Notes under the pieces: model-generated | What the model was told of the DNA's origin: nothing | Database searches by the model: none | The model's input: the letters and a program-made list of their open reading frames with translations, nothing else | Shown: piece by piece, positions 46,884 through 55,597 of the stretch | Layout: every line of letters begins with the position of its first letter | Numbering within the stretch: position 1 is the first letter of the stretch | Assembly: GCF_013386825.1 (NCBI RefSeq) | Contig: NZ_JACARC010000021.1 | Span: 15,504-79,503 of the forward strand | Direction of reading: 5' to 3' | From: Pseudomonas sp. IPO3778 | Lineage (GTDB): Bacteria; Pseudomonadota; Gammaproteobacteria; Pseudomonadales; Pseudomonadaceae | DNA: 64,000 bases | Position numbers and translations under genes: made by a program

Positions 46884-47744
46884 TCAGTGCTTACGGAACA
46901 CAAAAGCCAATCCGACAATGATCAAGCCCATCCCCAGCAAGCTCAGCACGGCCAGTTTGTTGCCGAAGATCAGGTAATCCATCACGGCCGTCACCGCGGG
47001 CACCAGGTAGAACAGGCTGGTGACATTCACCAGATTGCCCCGGGCGATCAACCGGTACAGCAACAGCGTTGCCAGCAGTGACACCACCAGCCCCATCCAC
47101 AGCACCGGCACGAAAAAAACGCTGTTGTGTTCAAAGTGGAACGGCTGGAACGGCACAAACACCGAGCACAGCACCAAGCCGGCCAGGTACTGCACCGGCA
47201 GCGTGCCCAACGGGTTATCGGTGATGCGCTTCTGCATGATCGAGCCAAAGGTCATGCTCGCCAGGGCCAACAGGCCGAACAGCATGCCCGCCAGGGACAT
47301 GCCGGACACGCCGATGCCCTGATACACCACCATGATCAAACCCGCCAAACCCAGCGCCAGGCCGAACATCCGCCCCCAGGAGCGCTGACGCTCCATCAGC
47401 ACCACGGTCAGGATCGGTTGCACGCCCATGATGGTCGCCATCATGCCCGGCGTCACCTTGAGGTCCAGGGCCAGCAGATAGAAAATCTGGTAAGCCCCCA
47501 ACAGCACCAGCCCCGTGGCCGCTGCGTAGAGCATCGGCTTGCCGGGGCGCGGCAGTTTCAGCTTGAGGATCGGTACGAGAATCACCAAACCCGCCAGGGC
47601 GATGGCAAAACGGATCAGCAGAAAAGCAAAGGGCGACGCGTGGGCCAGGCCCCATTTTGAGAAAATCGCCCCGCTGCTCCACAGCAAGACAAACAGGCTC
47701 GTCGAGGCCGCCGCGGCCACGGATTGTTTCGAAAGAACAGACAT
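46884..47744 (-). CDS. EamA-family (DMT) transporter
   Basis: A 286-residue inner-membrane protein with ten hydrophobic segments. FVLLWSSGAIFSKWGLAHAS and TPGMMATIMGVQPILTVVLM are characteristic of the EamA group. It is a second DMT transporter convergent with the previous one but not closely similar in sequence, so it is not a recent duplication. I chose the ATG of MSVLSKQS over one three codons earlier. The substrate is unknown. It borders accessory patch 2. Confidence 0.88.
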   Translation of the reverse strand: MSVLSKQSVAAAASTSLFVLLWSSGAIFSKWGLAHASPFAFLLIRFAIALAGLVILVPILKLKLPRPGKPMLYAAATGLVLLGAYQIFYLLALDLKVTPGMMATIMGVQPILTVVLMERQRSWGRMFGLALGLAGLIMVVYQGIGVSGMSLAGMLFGLLALASMTFGSIMQKRITDNPLGTLPVQYLAGLVLCSVFVPFQPFHFEHNSVFFVPVLWMGLVVSLLATLLLYRLIARGNLVNVTSLFYLVPAVTAVMDYLIFGNKLAVLSLLGMGLIIVGLAFVFRKH

Positions 47745-48192
47745 GGATACCACCTGTGATCAGGCAAAAAGCCAATTCAGCAACAGCTGAAATTCAGTAG
47801 GTTTTTTTCAGGCGGGCACAGGGGAACAGCAATCAGCTGATCAGCCCGAAATGCCAACACCCGGCGGTGATACGACTGCGTACACCGGCGTGCTACTGAC
47901 AGGTGGGGGGTAGTGACTGATCTGCGCAGGCTGCTGGTTCCCGCACGGCACGACCGCAGCGTTGACCGCTGAATCGACTACCGCTATGCGCAGGGAAGCT
48001 GGCATGTGCTGATCTTTTTTGAAGGGATGGATACGGTGTCGAAAAACACCGGTGGTCGACTATAACCAGCCGGGGACATGCTTTGCAATGACTTCGCCAA
48101 ATGGCCAGTAAGGACAGCTTGAGTCAACACCACTAGCCTTGGAAAAAACCAATCCGCTCCGGATCAGGGGGGCTTTCAACTCATGATGACCC
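47745..48192. other. Degenerate region of accessory patch 2
   Basis: About 450 bases with only broken frames. Besides the possible patatin start at 47851, a frame at roughly 47970-48063 reads IDYRYAQGSWHVLIFF and ends soon after, which looks like the C-terminal piece of some gene I cannot name. No ribosome site fits the small frames. The upstream bases to about 47820 should carry the promoter of the minus-strand EamA gene. Confidence 0.45.
47851..47913 (+). pseudogene. Possible N-terminal relic of a patatin-like phospholipase
   Basis: The frame reads MPTPGGDTTAYTGVLLTGGG and stops at once. YTGVLLTGGG followed by ARAAYQVGVL is the usual N-terminal oxyanion-hole region of patatin-like phospholipases in Pseudomonas, so this may be such a gene cut directly after the three glycines. 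The rest of the enzyme, including the GxSxG serine and the Asp, is not found nearby. The match is short, so the call is weak. Confidence 0.4.
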
Positions 48193-48735
48193 ATGCCAAA
48201 AAAACGCGACACTCTGCGATATCAGCTATACCGCTCCACGGCGCTGCACCTTGCGAAAGCCTCTACCCGGCAGTGGTACGAAGCCCTGAAACAGGATGAA
48301 GACAATCACGTCGACTTGACCAAAGTGCGATTTGAGCCCATTAGCATCGAGGCATTGACTGCCTATCAGGACTGGGAAGAAGCCCCGCACTTTTACTGGG
48401 AGGAGATTGCAGCGTGGAAAGTACATGAGCCACTGGCATTTGACCTGGCCATTTGGTTCGACGTCGAATTATGTGGATTGTGCTTTGCCAATCCGAATCA
48501 AAGTCGGTTACGGATCAAAATCATCCGATTAGAGGGAAAACCAGGAAAAACACATCCCTTGAAAAGCCGTATCGCTGCGTTGACGATGATCGCGGTTGAT
48601 CATTACGCACAGATCATTGGCAGTCAGTGGATAGAGATTCAAGAGCCCGCGCCGGGTGCCATTCCCCTCTATAAGAATCTGGGCTTTGACTTCGACTCCG
48701 AGGGGAGGCTTGTGATAGCCGTAGAGAAGGCATAG
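48193..48735 (+). CDS. GNAT-like protein with degenerate acetyl-CoA loop
   Basis: A 180-residue protein whose second half follows the GNAT layout: strand VELCGLCFANPNQSRLRIKI, helix KSRIAALTMIAVDHYAQII, then IEIQEPAPGAIPLYKNLGFD with the typical N-x-G-F end. The usual R/Q-x-x-G-x-G/A pyrophosphate loop is replaced by THPLKSR, so binding of acetyl-CoA is doubtful. Codon use is poorer in G+C than in the neighbours. No ribosome site is near the ATG. The 57-residue gene follows after 43 bases and precedes the only terminator, so the two may form one transcript. Confidence 0.7.
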   Translation: MPKKRDTLRYQLYRSTALHLAKASTRQWYEALKQDEDNHVDLTKVRFEPISIEALTAYQDWEEAPHFYWEEIAAWKVHEPLAFDLAIWFDVELCGLCFANPNQSRLRIKIIRLEGKPGKTHPLKSRIAALTMIAVDHYAQIIGSQWIEIQEPAPGAIPLYKNLGFDFDSEGRLVIAVEKA

Positions 48736-48778
48736 CATCGCAAACATGCTCAATTAATGATCAATAGTGGAGGCTAAT

Positions 48779-48952
48779 ATGGGAGCAGTTTCTAAAAACT
48801 CCGTCACCCAGAAAGCGTCATCGAAGGTAATAAAAGAGCTTAGGGCCCCAACACTTACAGCTAACCAACGGCGTTTTCTCAGTGCAGCCATGACAGTCAG
48901 CGTTGAGGAACCCAGCCTTTTGGCTGGCAGCCCCGACAAATCAAAACCATAA
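48779..48952 (+). CDS. 57-residue basic protein, possible partner of the GNAT-like gene
   Basis: A 57-residue protein: a polar N terminus (MGAVSKNSVTQKASSKVIKE), a middle LTANQRRFLSAAMTVSVEEP and a short polar tail. GGAGG stands 5-9 bases before this ATG, which I prefer to a GTG four codons earlier. It resembles neither ribbon-helix-helix antitoxins nor any family I recognise. It lies between the GNAT-like gene and a bidirectional terminator and shares its lower G+C. The link is by position only. Confidence 0.6.
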   Translation: MGAVSKNSVTQKASSKVIKELRAPTLTANQRRFLSAAMTVSVEEPSLLAGSPDKSKP

Positions 48953-48980
48953 AAAAACCGCTCATCCGAGCGGTTTTTTT
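48951..48980. terminator. Bidirectional terminator
   Basis: AAAAAAACCGCTC, loop ATCC, GAGCGGTTTTTTT: perfect arms with T runs on both strands. It ends the accessory pair on the plus strand and lpxO on the minus strand. Confidence 0.95.
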
Positions 48981-48995
48981 ATGCCTGCAACAACC

Positions 48996-49934
48996 TTAAC
49001 CAAACAACCAATACCCCAACGCCGTCAGCACCACCACCGCCAGCACCGGTCGCAGGATGCGATAGGCCTTCGGGTGCTTGCGCTTCCACTGCTTGACCCC
49101 GCCGCTGAAGCCATCACTGAAGCGCTTGCTCCAGGCATACGCCTGGTTGATCCCGCCCACGCGCTCGTCATCCAGGTTCTGCGGCGCGGTGGCGCGGCCC
49201 AGTTGGGCGCTGACCCAGCGGTTGATGCGGGTCATCAGGCGGCTGCTCAACGGACGCTCGATGTCGCAGAACAGGATCACCCGGGTGTGCTCGGTTTCGT
49301 TCTTCACCCAGTGCACGTAGGTCTCGTCGAACATCACGTCTTCACCGTCACGCCAGGCGTACACCTGGCCGTCGACAAAGATGCGGCAGTCGTCGGAGTT
49401 GGGCGTGGACAGCCCCAGGTGGTAACGCAACGAGCCAGCAAACGGGTCGCGGTGCGGGTTGAGGTGGCTGCCACCCGGCAACAGCGCAAACATCGCGCCC
49501 TTGACGTTGGGAATGCTGCTGACCAGGGCCACGGTTTTCGGGCACAGCAGTTCAGCCGACGGCAACGGTTTGTCGTACCACTTGAGGTAGAAACGCTTCC
49601 AGCCCTTCTTGAAGAACGAGCCGAAACCGGCGTCGTTGTTCTTCTCGGCGGCACGAATGTAGCCCTCGTCGAACAGGTGCATGGCCTCTTCGCGGATCAC
49701 TTCCCAGTTGTCCTTGAGCACGTCCAGCTCCGGAAACTTGCTGCGGTCCAGGTACGGCTTGGACGGCACGGCAGAGAAGATGTACATCAAGGCGTTATAA
49801 GGGGCGAACAGCGCCGAATGGTTGACGAACTGACGCAACATCGGCAAACGGGCCTTGCCACGCAAATGTACATACAGCGTGCTGCCGATAAACAGCAGCA
49901 GCACTGACAGTTTGGCGGCCAAAGAAAAGGTCAT
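48996..49934 (-). CDS. lpxO: Lipid A 2-hydroxylase LpxO
   Basis: A 312-residue enzyme of the aspartyl/asparaginyl beta-hydroxylase family (Fe(II)/2-oxoglutarate) that hydroxylates the secondary laurate of lipid A. An N-terminal membrane segment (LSVLLLFIGSTLYVHL) anchors it. The catalytic core has His161/Asp163 (NPHRDPFAGSLRYHLGL) and His208 (YVHWVKNETEHTR). A C-terminal hydrophobic segment (AYRILRPVLAVVVLTALGYW) is present as in LpxO. I chose the ATG of MTFSLAAKLS, with CAGGAG upstream. Divalent-cation-responsive expression is common for lpxO but no site is evident here. Confidence 0.9.
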   Translation of the reverse strand: MTFSLAAKLSVLLLFIGSTLYVHLRGKARLPMLRQFVNHSALFAPYNALMYIFSAVPSKPYLDRSKFPELDVLKDNWEVIREEAMHLFDEGYIRAAEKNNDAGFGSFFKKGWKRFYLKWYDKPLPSAELLCPKTVALVSSIPNVKGAMFALLPGGSHLNPHRDPFAGSLRYHLGLSTPNSDDCRIFVDGQVYAWRDGEDVMFDETYVHWVKNETEHTRVILFCDIERPLSSRLMTRINRWVSAQLGRATAPQNLDDERVGGINQAYAWSKRFSDGFSGGVKQWKRKHPKAYRILRPVLAVVVLTALGYWLFG

Positions 49935-50120
49935 GCAGCAACTCCTGGAAATAGGCGTCTGGCCATTAGCCTCCCGTTGCGGGGAAACCAGACGTAGCAG
50001 CCGGCCATGATAAACACTCCGGGCCTCGGGAAAAACCCGCGCACGCCAACAATCAACATTCAGCGGTGCGCGATGACGGGCCAATTATGCATAAGGGCCA
50101 CGCCATCGCGCTGATTTGAA

Positions 50121-51095
50121 TCAAGCCTGGTTTTCCTGATCGGTGAACAAATCGGCGAACAACATGCTCGACAGGTAGCGTTCACCGGAGTCCGGCAGCA
50201 CCACCACGATGGTCTTGCCCTGCATTTCCGGCTTCTCGGCCAGGCGCACCGCCACCGCCATCGCCGCACCGCAGGAGATACCACACAGAATCCCCTCCTC
50301 CTGCATCAGGCGCAAGGCCATGGCCTTGGACTCTTCGTCGCTGACCAGTTCAACCCGGTCCACCATCGACAGGTCGAGGTTCTTCGGCACAAACCCGGCG
50401 CCAATGCCCTGGATCTTGTGGGGGCTGGGCTTGATCTCCTCACCGGCCAGCGCCTGGGTAATCACCGGCGAGCTGATGGGTTCCACCGCCACCGACAGGA
50501 TCGGCTTGCCCTGGATGTTCTTGATGTAGCGCGACACCCCGGTGAGGGTGCCGCCGGTGCCCACACCCGCCACCAGCACATCCACGGCGCCATCGGTGTC
50601 ATTCCAGATTTCCGGACCGGTGGTTTTCTCGTGGATGGCAGGGTTGGCCGGGTTTTCGAACTGGGCCGGCATAAAGTACTTGGCCGGGTCGCTGGCGAGG
50701 ATTTCGCCGGCTTTTTCGATCGCGCCCTTCATGCCCTTGGCCGGCTCGGTCAATACCAGTTCGGCGCCAAGGGCCTTGAGCACTTTGCGCCGCTCGATGC
50801 TCATGGACGCGGGCATGGTCAGCAACAACTTGTAACCACGGGCGGCGGCAACAAACGCCAGGCCAATCCCGGTATTGCCGGAAGTCGGTTCGACGATGGT
50901 CATGCCGGGCTTGAGTTTGCCGCTGCCTTCGGCGTCCCAGACCATGTTCGCGCCAATCCGGCACTTCACCGAATACCCCGGGTTACGCCCTTCGATCTTG
51001 GCCAGGATGGTCACGCCACGTGGGGCGATGCGATTGATCTGAACCAGGGGCGTGTTACCGATGGAGTGCGCGTTGTCTGCAAAAATGCGGCTCAT
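50121..51095 (-). CDS. cysK: Cysteine synthase A (O-acetylserine sulfhydrylase A)
   Basis: A 324-residue PLP enzyme making cysteine from O-acetylserine and sulfide. PLP lysine K44 sits in [11 protein letters not shown], the phosphate loop is TSGNTG (71-76), and [10 protein letters not shown] completes the site. The length and the [10 protein letters not shown] start are of the CysK subtype. Together with cysM (5893-6795) it gives the genome both synthases. It is divergent from the DUF748 gene with about 120 bases between the starts. Confidence 0.96.
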   Translation of the reverse strand: MSRIFADNAHSIGNTPLVQINRIAPRGVTILAKIEGRNPGYSVKCRIGANMVWDAEGSGKLKPGMTIVEPTSGNTGIGLAFVAAARGYKLLLTMPASMSIERRKVLKALGAELVLTEPAKGMKGAIEKAGEILASDPAKYFMPAQFENPANPAIHEKTTGPEIWNDTDGAVDVLVAGVGTGGTLTGVSRYIKNIQGKPILSVAVEPISSPVITQALAGEEIKPSPHKIQGIGAGFVPKNLDLSMVDRVELVSDEESKAMALRLMQEEGILCGISCGAAMAVAVRLAEKPEMQGKTIVVVLPDSGERYLSSMLFADLFTDQENQA

Positions 51096-51218
51096 GACGG
51101 GTCCTTAAGGCAATTTCAGGAAGGCCCCAAGGGTATGCCTCGTGTTGCGAGGCGTCCAGTCAAGCGAACGTCCGGCGGCGCCAGCAGTCAATCGCCTACA
51201 CGGATGGAGAAAAATCCT

Positions 51219-52295
51219 ATGAAACGTCGCTACAGTTGGCCGCTCTGGACCCTCGTCGGGGTCGTGGTACTGCTGGTCGTCCTGGATATCGCCCTGCCCT
51301 ACCTGGTGCGCAATTACCTGAATGACAAACTCGCCGACATGGGTGATTACCGCGGCCAGGTCACCGACGTCGACCTGGCCTTGTGGCGCGGCGCCTATCG
51401 AATCAATGGCTTACAGATCGTCAAGGTGGACGGCAAGGTGCCGGTGCCGTTCGTCAAGGCGCCGGTGATCGATCTGTCGGTCAGCTGGCATTCACTGTGG
51501 TACGACCATGCGGTGGTCGCCCAGGCACAGTTCATCCAGCCGGAGCTGAACTTTGTCGATGGCGGCACCAACAAGCAAGCGTCCCAGACCGGTCAAGGCA
51601 CCGACTGGCAGGCCCAGTTGCGCAAGCTGTTGCCGATCACCCTCAACGAGGTGCGTATCGACGACGGGAAAATCGCTTTCCGTAACTTCAGTTCCAAACC
51701 ACCGGTCAACATTTACGCAACCCAGGTCAACGCCAGCTTCTATAACCTGACCAACGTGGTAGACGTCAAAGGCCAGCGTGATGCGCGCTTCGACGGCAAG
51801 GCGCTGTTTTTGGGCCAGGCCCCGCTGGAGGCCACCGCAACGTTCGATCCCTTGAGCAACTTCGAAAACTTTGAATTCCGCTTCCGGGCCAAGGATATCC
51901 AGCTCAAACGCATGAATGACTTCGCCTCGGCCTACGGCAAGTTCGACTTCAGTGCCGGCACCGGCGACCTGGTGGTCGAGGCCCAGGCCGAAAAAGGCCA
52001 ACTGACCGGCTACATCAAGCCCCTGTTGCGGGATGTGGAGGTGTTCAACTGGCAGCAGGACGTGGAGAACAAGGACAAGGGCATCTTCCGCTCGATCTGG
52101 GAGGCGGTGGTCGGCGCCAGCGAGACCGTGCTGAAAAACCAGAACAAAAACCAGTTTGCCACCCGCGTAGAGCTGAGCGGCAACGTTCACCAGCAAGATA
52201 TCAGCGCGTTCCAGGCGTTTTTGCAGATTTTGCGCAATGGTTTTGTCCAGGCCTTCAACGCCCGCTATGAGCAGCCCAAGCCCAGCGCAGACTGA
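51219..52295 (+). CDS. DUF748 (AsmA-like) membrane-anchored protein
   Basis: A 358-residue envelope protein. One N-terminal membrane segment (WTLVGVVVLLVVLDIALPYL) is followed by a long beta-rich periplasmic region of the DUF748 type, related to AsmA repeats: VTDVDLALWRGAYRINGLQI and LNEVRIDDGKIAFRNFSSKP are typical. AsmA-like proteins are thought to bridge lipids between membranes, which is inference for this one. I chose the ATG of MKRRYSWP (GGAG 10 bases upstream); one five codons earlier is possible. Confidence 0.85.
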   Translation: MKRRYSWPLWTLVGVVVLLVVLDIALPYLVRNYLNDKLADMGDYRGQVTDVDLALWRGAYRINGLQIVKVDGKVPVPFVKAPVIDLSVSWHSLWYDHAVVAQAQFIQPELNFVDGGTNKQASQTGQGTDWQAQLRKLLPITLNEVRIDDGKIAFRNFSSKPPVNIYATQVNASFYNLTNVVDVKGQRDARFDGKALFLGQAPLEATATFDPLSNFENFEFRFRAKDIQLKRMNDFASAYGKFDFSAGTGDLVVEAQAEKGQLTGYIKPLLRDVEVFNWQQDVENKDKGIFRSIWEAVVGASETVLKNQNKNQFATRVELSGNVHQQDISAFQAFLQILRNGFVQAFNARYEQPKPSAD

Positions 52296-52304
52296 ACGTT
52301 AGCC

Positions 52305-52407
52305 CCTGTAGGAGCGAGCTTGCCCGCGAAGGACTTCAACGATGACGCATGCATTCTGGATGCACGCGGTGTGCTCAGGTTCTTCGCGAGCAAGCTCGCT
52401 CCTACAG
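52305..52407. repeat. REP doublet, CTGTAGGAGCGAGC family
   Basis: Inverted copies CCTGTAGGAGCGAGCTTGCC...GCAAGCTCGCTCCTACAG with an inner TGCATTCTGGATGCA hairpin. It belongs to the same family as 46767 and begins 10 bases after the DUF748 stop. Confidence 0.88.
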
Positions 52408-52547
52408 AATAATGTGACCGCCCATTCAGAGACTGAATAGCCCGTCTGCGTTCACAGTCGCCGGGGCTGCGCGGTATAGTCGGGCAAAGCTGATTATTCG
52501 CCCGCTTCGGTCCCGGACCGTTCGGCGTCACGTTCGAGGATTGATAG

Positions 52548-53393
52548 ATGAAGTTCGAAGGCACCCAGGCCTACGTTGCCACTGATGACCTGAAACTGGC
52601 CGTCAACGCCGCCATCACGCTGGAGCGGCCGCTGCTGGTCAAAGGCGAACCGGGCACCGGCAAGACCATGCTCGCCGAGCAACTGGCCGAATCCTTTGGC
52701 GCCCGGCTGATCACCTGGCACATCAAGTCCACCACCAAGGCCCACCAGGGCCTGTACGAGTACGACGCGGTCAGCCGCCTGCGGGATTCGCAACTGGGCG
52801 TGGACAAGGTGCATGACGTTCGCAACTACCTGAAAAAGGGCAAGCTCTGGGAAGCCTTCGAGTCCGAGGAACGGGTGATCCTGCTGATTGACGAAATCGA
52901 CAAGGCCGACATCGAATTCCCCAACGACCTGCTGCAAGAACTCGACAAGATGGAGTTCTACGTCTACGAAATCGACGAAACCATCAAGGCCAAGAAGCGC
53001 CCGATCATCATCATTACCTCCAACAACGAAAAAGAGCTGCCGGACGCCTTCCTGCGCCGCTGCTTCTTCCACTACATCGCCTTCCCGGACCGCACCACCC
53101 TGCAAAAAATCGTCGACGTGCACTACCCCGACATCAAGAAAGACCTGGTCAGCGAAGCGCTGGACGTGTTCTTCGACGTGCGCAAGGTTCCGGGCCTGAA
53201 GAAAAAACCCTCCACCTCCGAACTGGTGGACTGGCTGAAATTACTGATGGCCGACAACATCGGCGAAGCCGTGCTGCGCGAGCGCGACCCCACCAAGGCC
53301 ATTCCGCCCCTGGCCGGTGCCCTGGTGAAAAACGAGCAAGACGTGCAGTTGCTGGAACGCCTGGCGTTCATGAGCCGTCGCGGTAACCGATAA
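52548..53393 (+). CDS. MoxR-family AAA+ ATPase
   Basis: A 281-residue AAA+ ATPase. Walker A is GEPGTGKT (33-40), Walker B VILLIDEID (110-118), sensor 1 IITSNNEKELPDAFLRRCFF. MoxR ATPases usually act as chaperones with a VWA-domain partner, inserting cofactors or assembling complexes. The VWA gene 11 bases downstream is that partner. No target enzyme lies next to them. The start ATG has GAGG upstream. Confidence 0.92.
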   Translation: MKFEGTQAYVATDDLKLAVNAAITLERPLLVKGEPGTGKTMLAEQLAESFGARLITWHIKSTTKAHQGLYEYDAVSRLRDSQLGVDKVHDVRNYLKKGKLWEAFESEERVILLIDEIDKADIEFPNDLLQELDKMEFYVYEIDETIKAKKRPIIIITSNNEKELPDAFLRRCFFHYIAFPDRTTLQKIVDVHYPDIKKDLVSEALDVFFDVRKVPGLKKKPSTSELVDWLKLLMADNIGEAVLRERDPTKAIPPLAGALVKNEQDVQLLERLAFMSRRGNR

Positions 53394-53404
53394 GGGCGAT
53401 TGCC

Positions 53405-54583
53405 ATGCTGCTCAACCTGTTCAATGAAATGCGTGCAGCCAAGGTACCCGTCTCGGTGCGTGAGCTGCTGGACCTGATCAACGCGCTGAAACAGCGCGTG
53501 ACCTTCGCCGACATGGACGAGTTTTATTACCTGGCCCGGGCGATCCTGGTGAAGGACGAACGGCATTTCGACAAGTTCGACCGGGCCTTCGGTGCCTACT
53601 TCAATGGCCTGGAAAAACTCGACGATCACCTGCAGGCGCTGATCCCCGAAGACTGGCTGCGCAAGGAATTCGAACGCTCGCTGACCGATGAAGAGCGTGC
53701 GCAAATCCAGTCCCTTGGCGGGTTGGACAAGCTGATCGAAGAGTTCAAGAAACGTCTGGAAGAACAGAAAGAACGCCACGCCGGCGGCAATAAGTGGATC
53801 GGCACCGGCGGCACCAGCCCGTTCGGCTCCGGAGGGTTCAACCCCGAAGGCATTCGCGTGGGGGATGCCGGCAAGCGCCAGGGCAAGGCGGTCAAGGTCT
53901 GGGACCAGCGCGAGTACAAGAACCTCGACGATTCGGTAGAACTGGGCACGCGCAACATCAAGATCGCCCTGCGCCGCCTGCGCAAGTTCGCGCGCCAGGG
54001 TGCAGCCGATGAGCTCGACATCGACGGCACCATCGACCATACGGCGCGGGATGCCGGGCTGCTGAATATCCAGATGCGCCCGGAGCGGCGCAACACCATC
54101 AAGCTGTTGTTGCTGTTCGACATCGGCGGTTCGATGGATGCCCACGTGAAGACCTGCGAAGAACTGTTCTCGGCGTGCAAGACCGAGTTCAAGCACCTGG
54201 AGTACTTCTACTTTCACAACTTCATTTATGAATCAGTGTGGAAGAACAACATGCGCCGCAGTTCGGAACGCACCTCGACCCAGGACCTGCTGCACAAGTA
54301 CGGCGCCGATTACAAAGTGATCTTTATCGGCGATGCGGCCATGGCGCCGTATGAAATCACCCAGGCCGGCGGCAGCGTCGAACACTGGAATGAAGAGCCC
54401 GGGTACGTGTGGATGCAGCGGTTCATGGAGAAGTACAAGAAGCTGATCTGGATTAATCCGTATCCGAAAGACACCTGGGGCTATACCGCGTCCACCGGGA
54501 TTGTTCGGGATTTGATCGAGGACCAGATGTTTCCATTGACGTTGCGGGGGCTTGAGGAAGGGATGCGGTTTCTTTCCAAATAG
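53405..54583 (+). CDS. VWA domain protein (CoxE-like)
   Basis: A 392-residue soluble protein. An N-terminal helical region (about 1-130) precedes a Gly/Ser-rich linker (GTGGTSPFGSGGFNPEGI) and a C-terminal von Willebrand A domain. The metal site starts DIGGSMD (239-245), where the first Ser of the usual DxSxS is Gly. The rest (FFYFHNF, GDAAMAPYEI) is intact. It is the partner of the preceding MoxR ATPase; such pairs mature metalloenzymes or complexes, but the client is unknown here. Confidence 0.9.
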   Translation: MLLNLFNEMRAAKVPVSVRELLDLINALKQRVTFADMDEFYYLARAILVKDERHFDKFDRAFGAYFNGLEKLDDHLQALIPEDWLRKEFERSLTDEERAQIQSLGGLDKLIEEFKKRLEEQKERHAGGNKWIGTGGTSPFGSGGFNPEGIRVGDAGKRQGKAVKVWDQREYKNLDDSVELGTRNIKIALRRLRKFARQGAADELDIDGTIDHTARDAGLLNIQMRPERRNTIKLLLLFDIGGSMDAHVKTCEELFSACKTEFKHLEYFYFHNFIYESVWKNNMRRSSERTSTQDLLHKYGADYKVIFIGDAAMAPYEITQAGGSVEHWNEEPGYVWMQRFMEKYKKLIWINPYPKDTWGYTASTGIVRDLIEDQMFPLTLRGLEEGMRFLSK

Positions 54584-54602
54584 GCGGAGCACTCACTGAC
54601 GC

Positions 54603-54670
54603 CATCGCAGGCAAGCCAGCTCCCACAGGGAAATGCATTCCAAATTGTGGGAGCTGGCTTGCCTGCGATG
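54603..54670. repeat. REP-like doublet, GTGGGAGCTGGCTTGCC family
   Basis: Inverted copies CATCGCAGGCAAGCCAGCTC...GAGCTGGCTTGCCTGCGATG with almost no spacer. This is a fourth family. It ends 3 bases before the pxpC stop and may act as a terminator between the two convergent transcripts. Confidence 0.9.
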
Positions 54671-54673
54671 CTT

Positions 54674-55597
54674 TTAGCGGTCCATAAAGCGGCGCAAATA
54701 CTCCACCTGCTGGCGATGCGCCGTCTCTTGCACCACCGGCGCCAACCGCACCTTCTCCCCGGGCAAGCACTGCGCCAGCCGCGCCAGCGCCAACGGCGTC
54801 AACGCCCCCAGTCGCGGGTAGCCGCCAATCGTCTGCCGATCATTGAGCAACACGATCGGCTGCCCATCCGGCGGCACCTGGATCGCACCCAACGGGATGC
54901 CTTCGGAGATCAGGGACGGCCCCTGATACTCCAGTGGCGTGCCCAGCAAGCGCATGCCCATACGGTCGGCGCGGCTGTCGAGGGTCCACTCGCTGTTGAA
55001 CACATCAAACAGGCTCTGCCCGCCAAACTGGCCGATCTGCGCGCCGAGGATCACCTCCAGGGGTGCCTTCGCGTCCTGTGTCGGCAACTGCCCGGCGGAC
55101 AACTCCCGCATGGCACCGCCCGTACCGGAGTACGTCAGTTGCGCACCTTCAGCCAGCGCCCGGCCAAAGCCATCCAGCCCGCCCAGCTCTTCACGACCCA
55201 CCGTGGCGCAACTGCCCAGCACCTGCGGCGCATCAAACCCGCCCGGCGCGGCCAGGTAAGCCCGCGCACCACTGAAGGGCTGGGTAAAACGCAAACGCTG
55301 GCCTTTTTGCAGAATAAAGCTGCGCCCCGGGCTGATGGCGCGCTCATCGACATAAGCGCCCAGGTCCGCCCCGGCCAGCGCCAGCAGGCAATAGCCCTCG
55401 GCCTGCACCGTGAAGCCACCCAAGGTGATTTCTACCACCGGGGCATCCAGGGAGTTACCGAGTAACCAATTGGCCCACGACATCGACACCCAATCCAGCG
55501 CACCGCCCTGGGTCACGCCCAAGTGCCTCACGCCAAAGCGTCCGGCATCCTGCAACAGGCACAGCGGTGTGCTGGCCTCGATCAACAAGCGGCTCAT
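54674..55597 (-). CDS. pxpC: 5-oxoprolinase subunit PxpC
   Basis: A 307-residue subunit of prokaryotic ATP-dependent 5-oxoprolinase (PxpABC), which opens 5-oxoproline to glutamate. It belongs to the biotin-dependent carboxyltransferase/KipA family: LLQDAGRFGVRHLGVTQGGA, the GGYPRLGALTPLALARLAQC end and VILGAQIGQFGGQSL are typical. The start overlaps the pxpB stop (ATGA), so the operon reads pxpA-pxpB-pxpC with coupled translation. The length is normal. Confidence 0.93.
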   Translation of the reverse strand: MSRLLIEASTPLCLLQDAGRFGVRHLGVTQGGALDWVSMSWANWLLGNSLDAPVVEITLGGFTVQAEGYCLLALAGADLGAYVDERAISPGRSFILQKGQRLRFTQPFSGARAYLAAPGGFDAPQVLGSCATVGREELGGLDGFGRALAEGAQLTYSGTGGAMRELSAGQLPTQDAKAPLEVILGAQIGQFGGQSLFDVFNSEWTLDSRADRMGMRLLGTPLEYQGPSLISEGIPLGAIQVPPDGQPIVLLNDRQTIGGYPRLGALTPLALARLAQCLPGEKVRLAPVVQETAHRQQVEYLRRFMDR

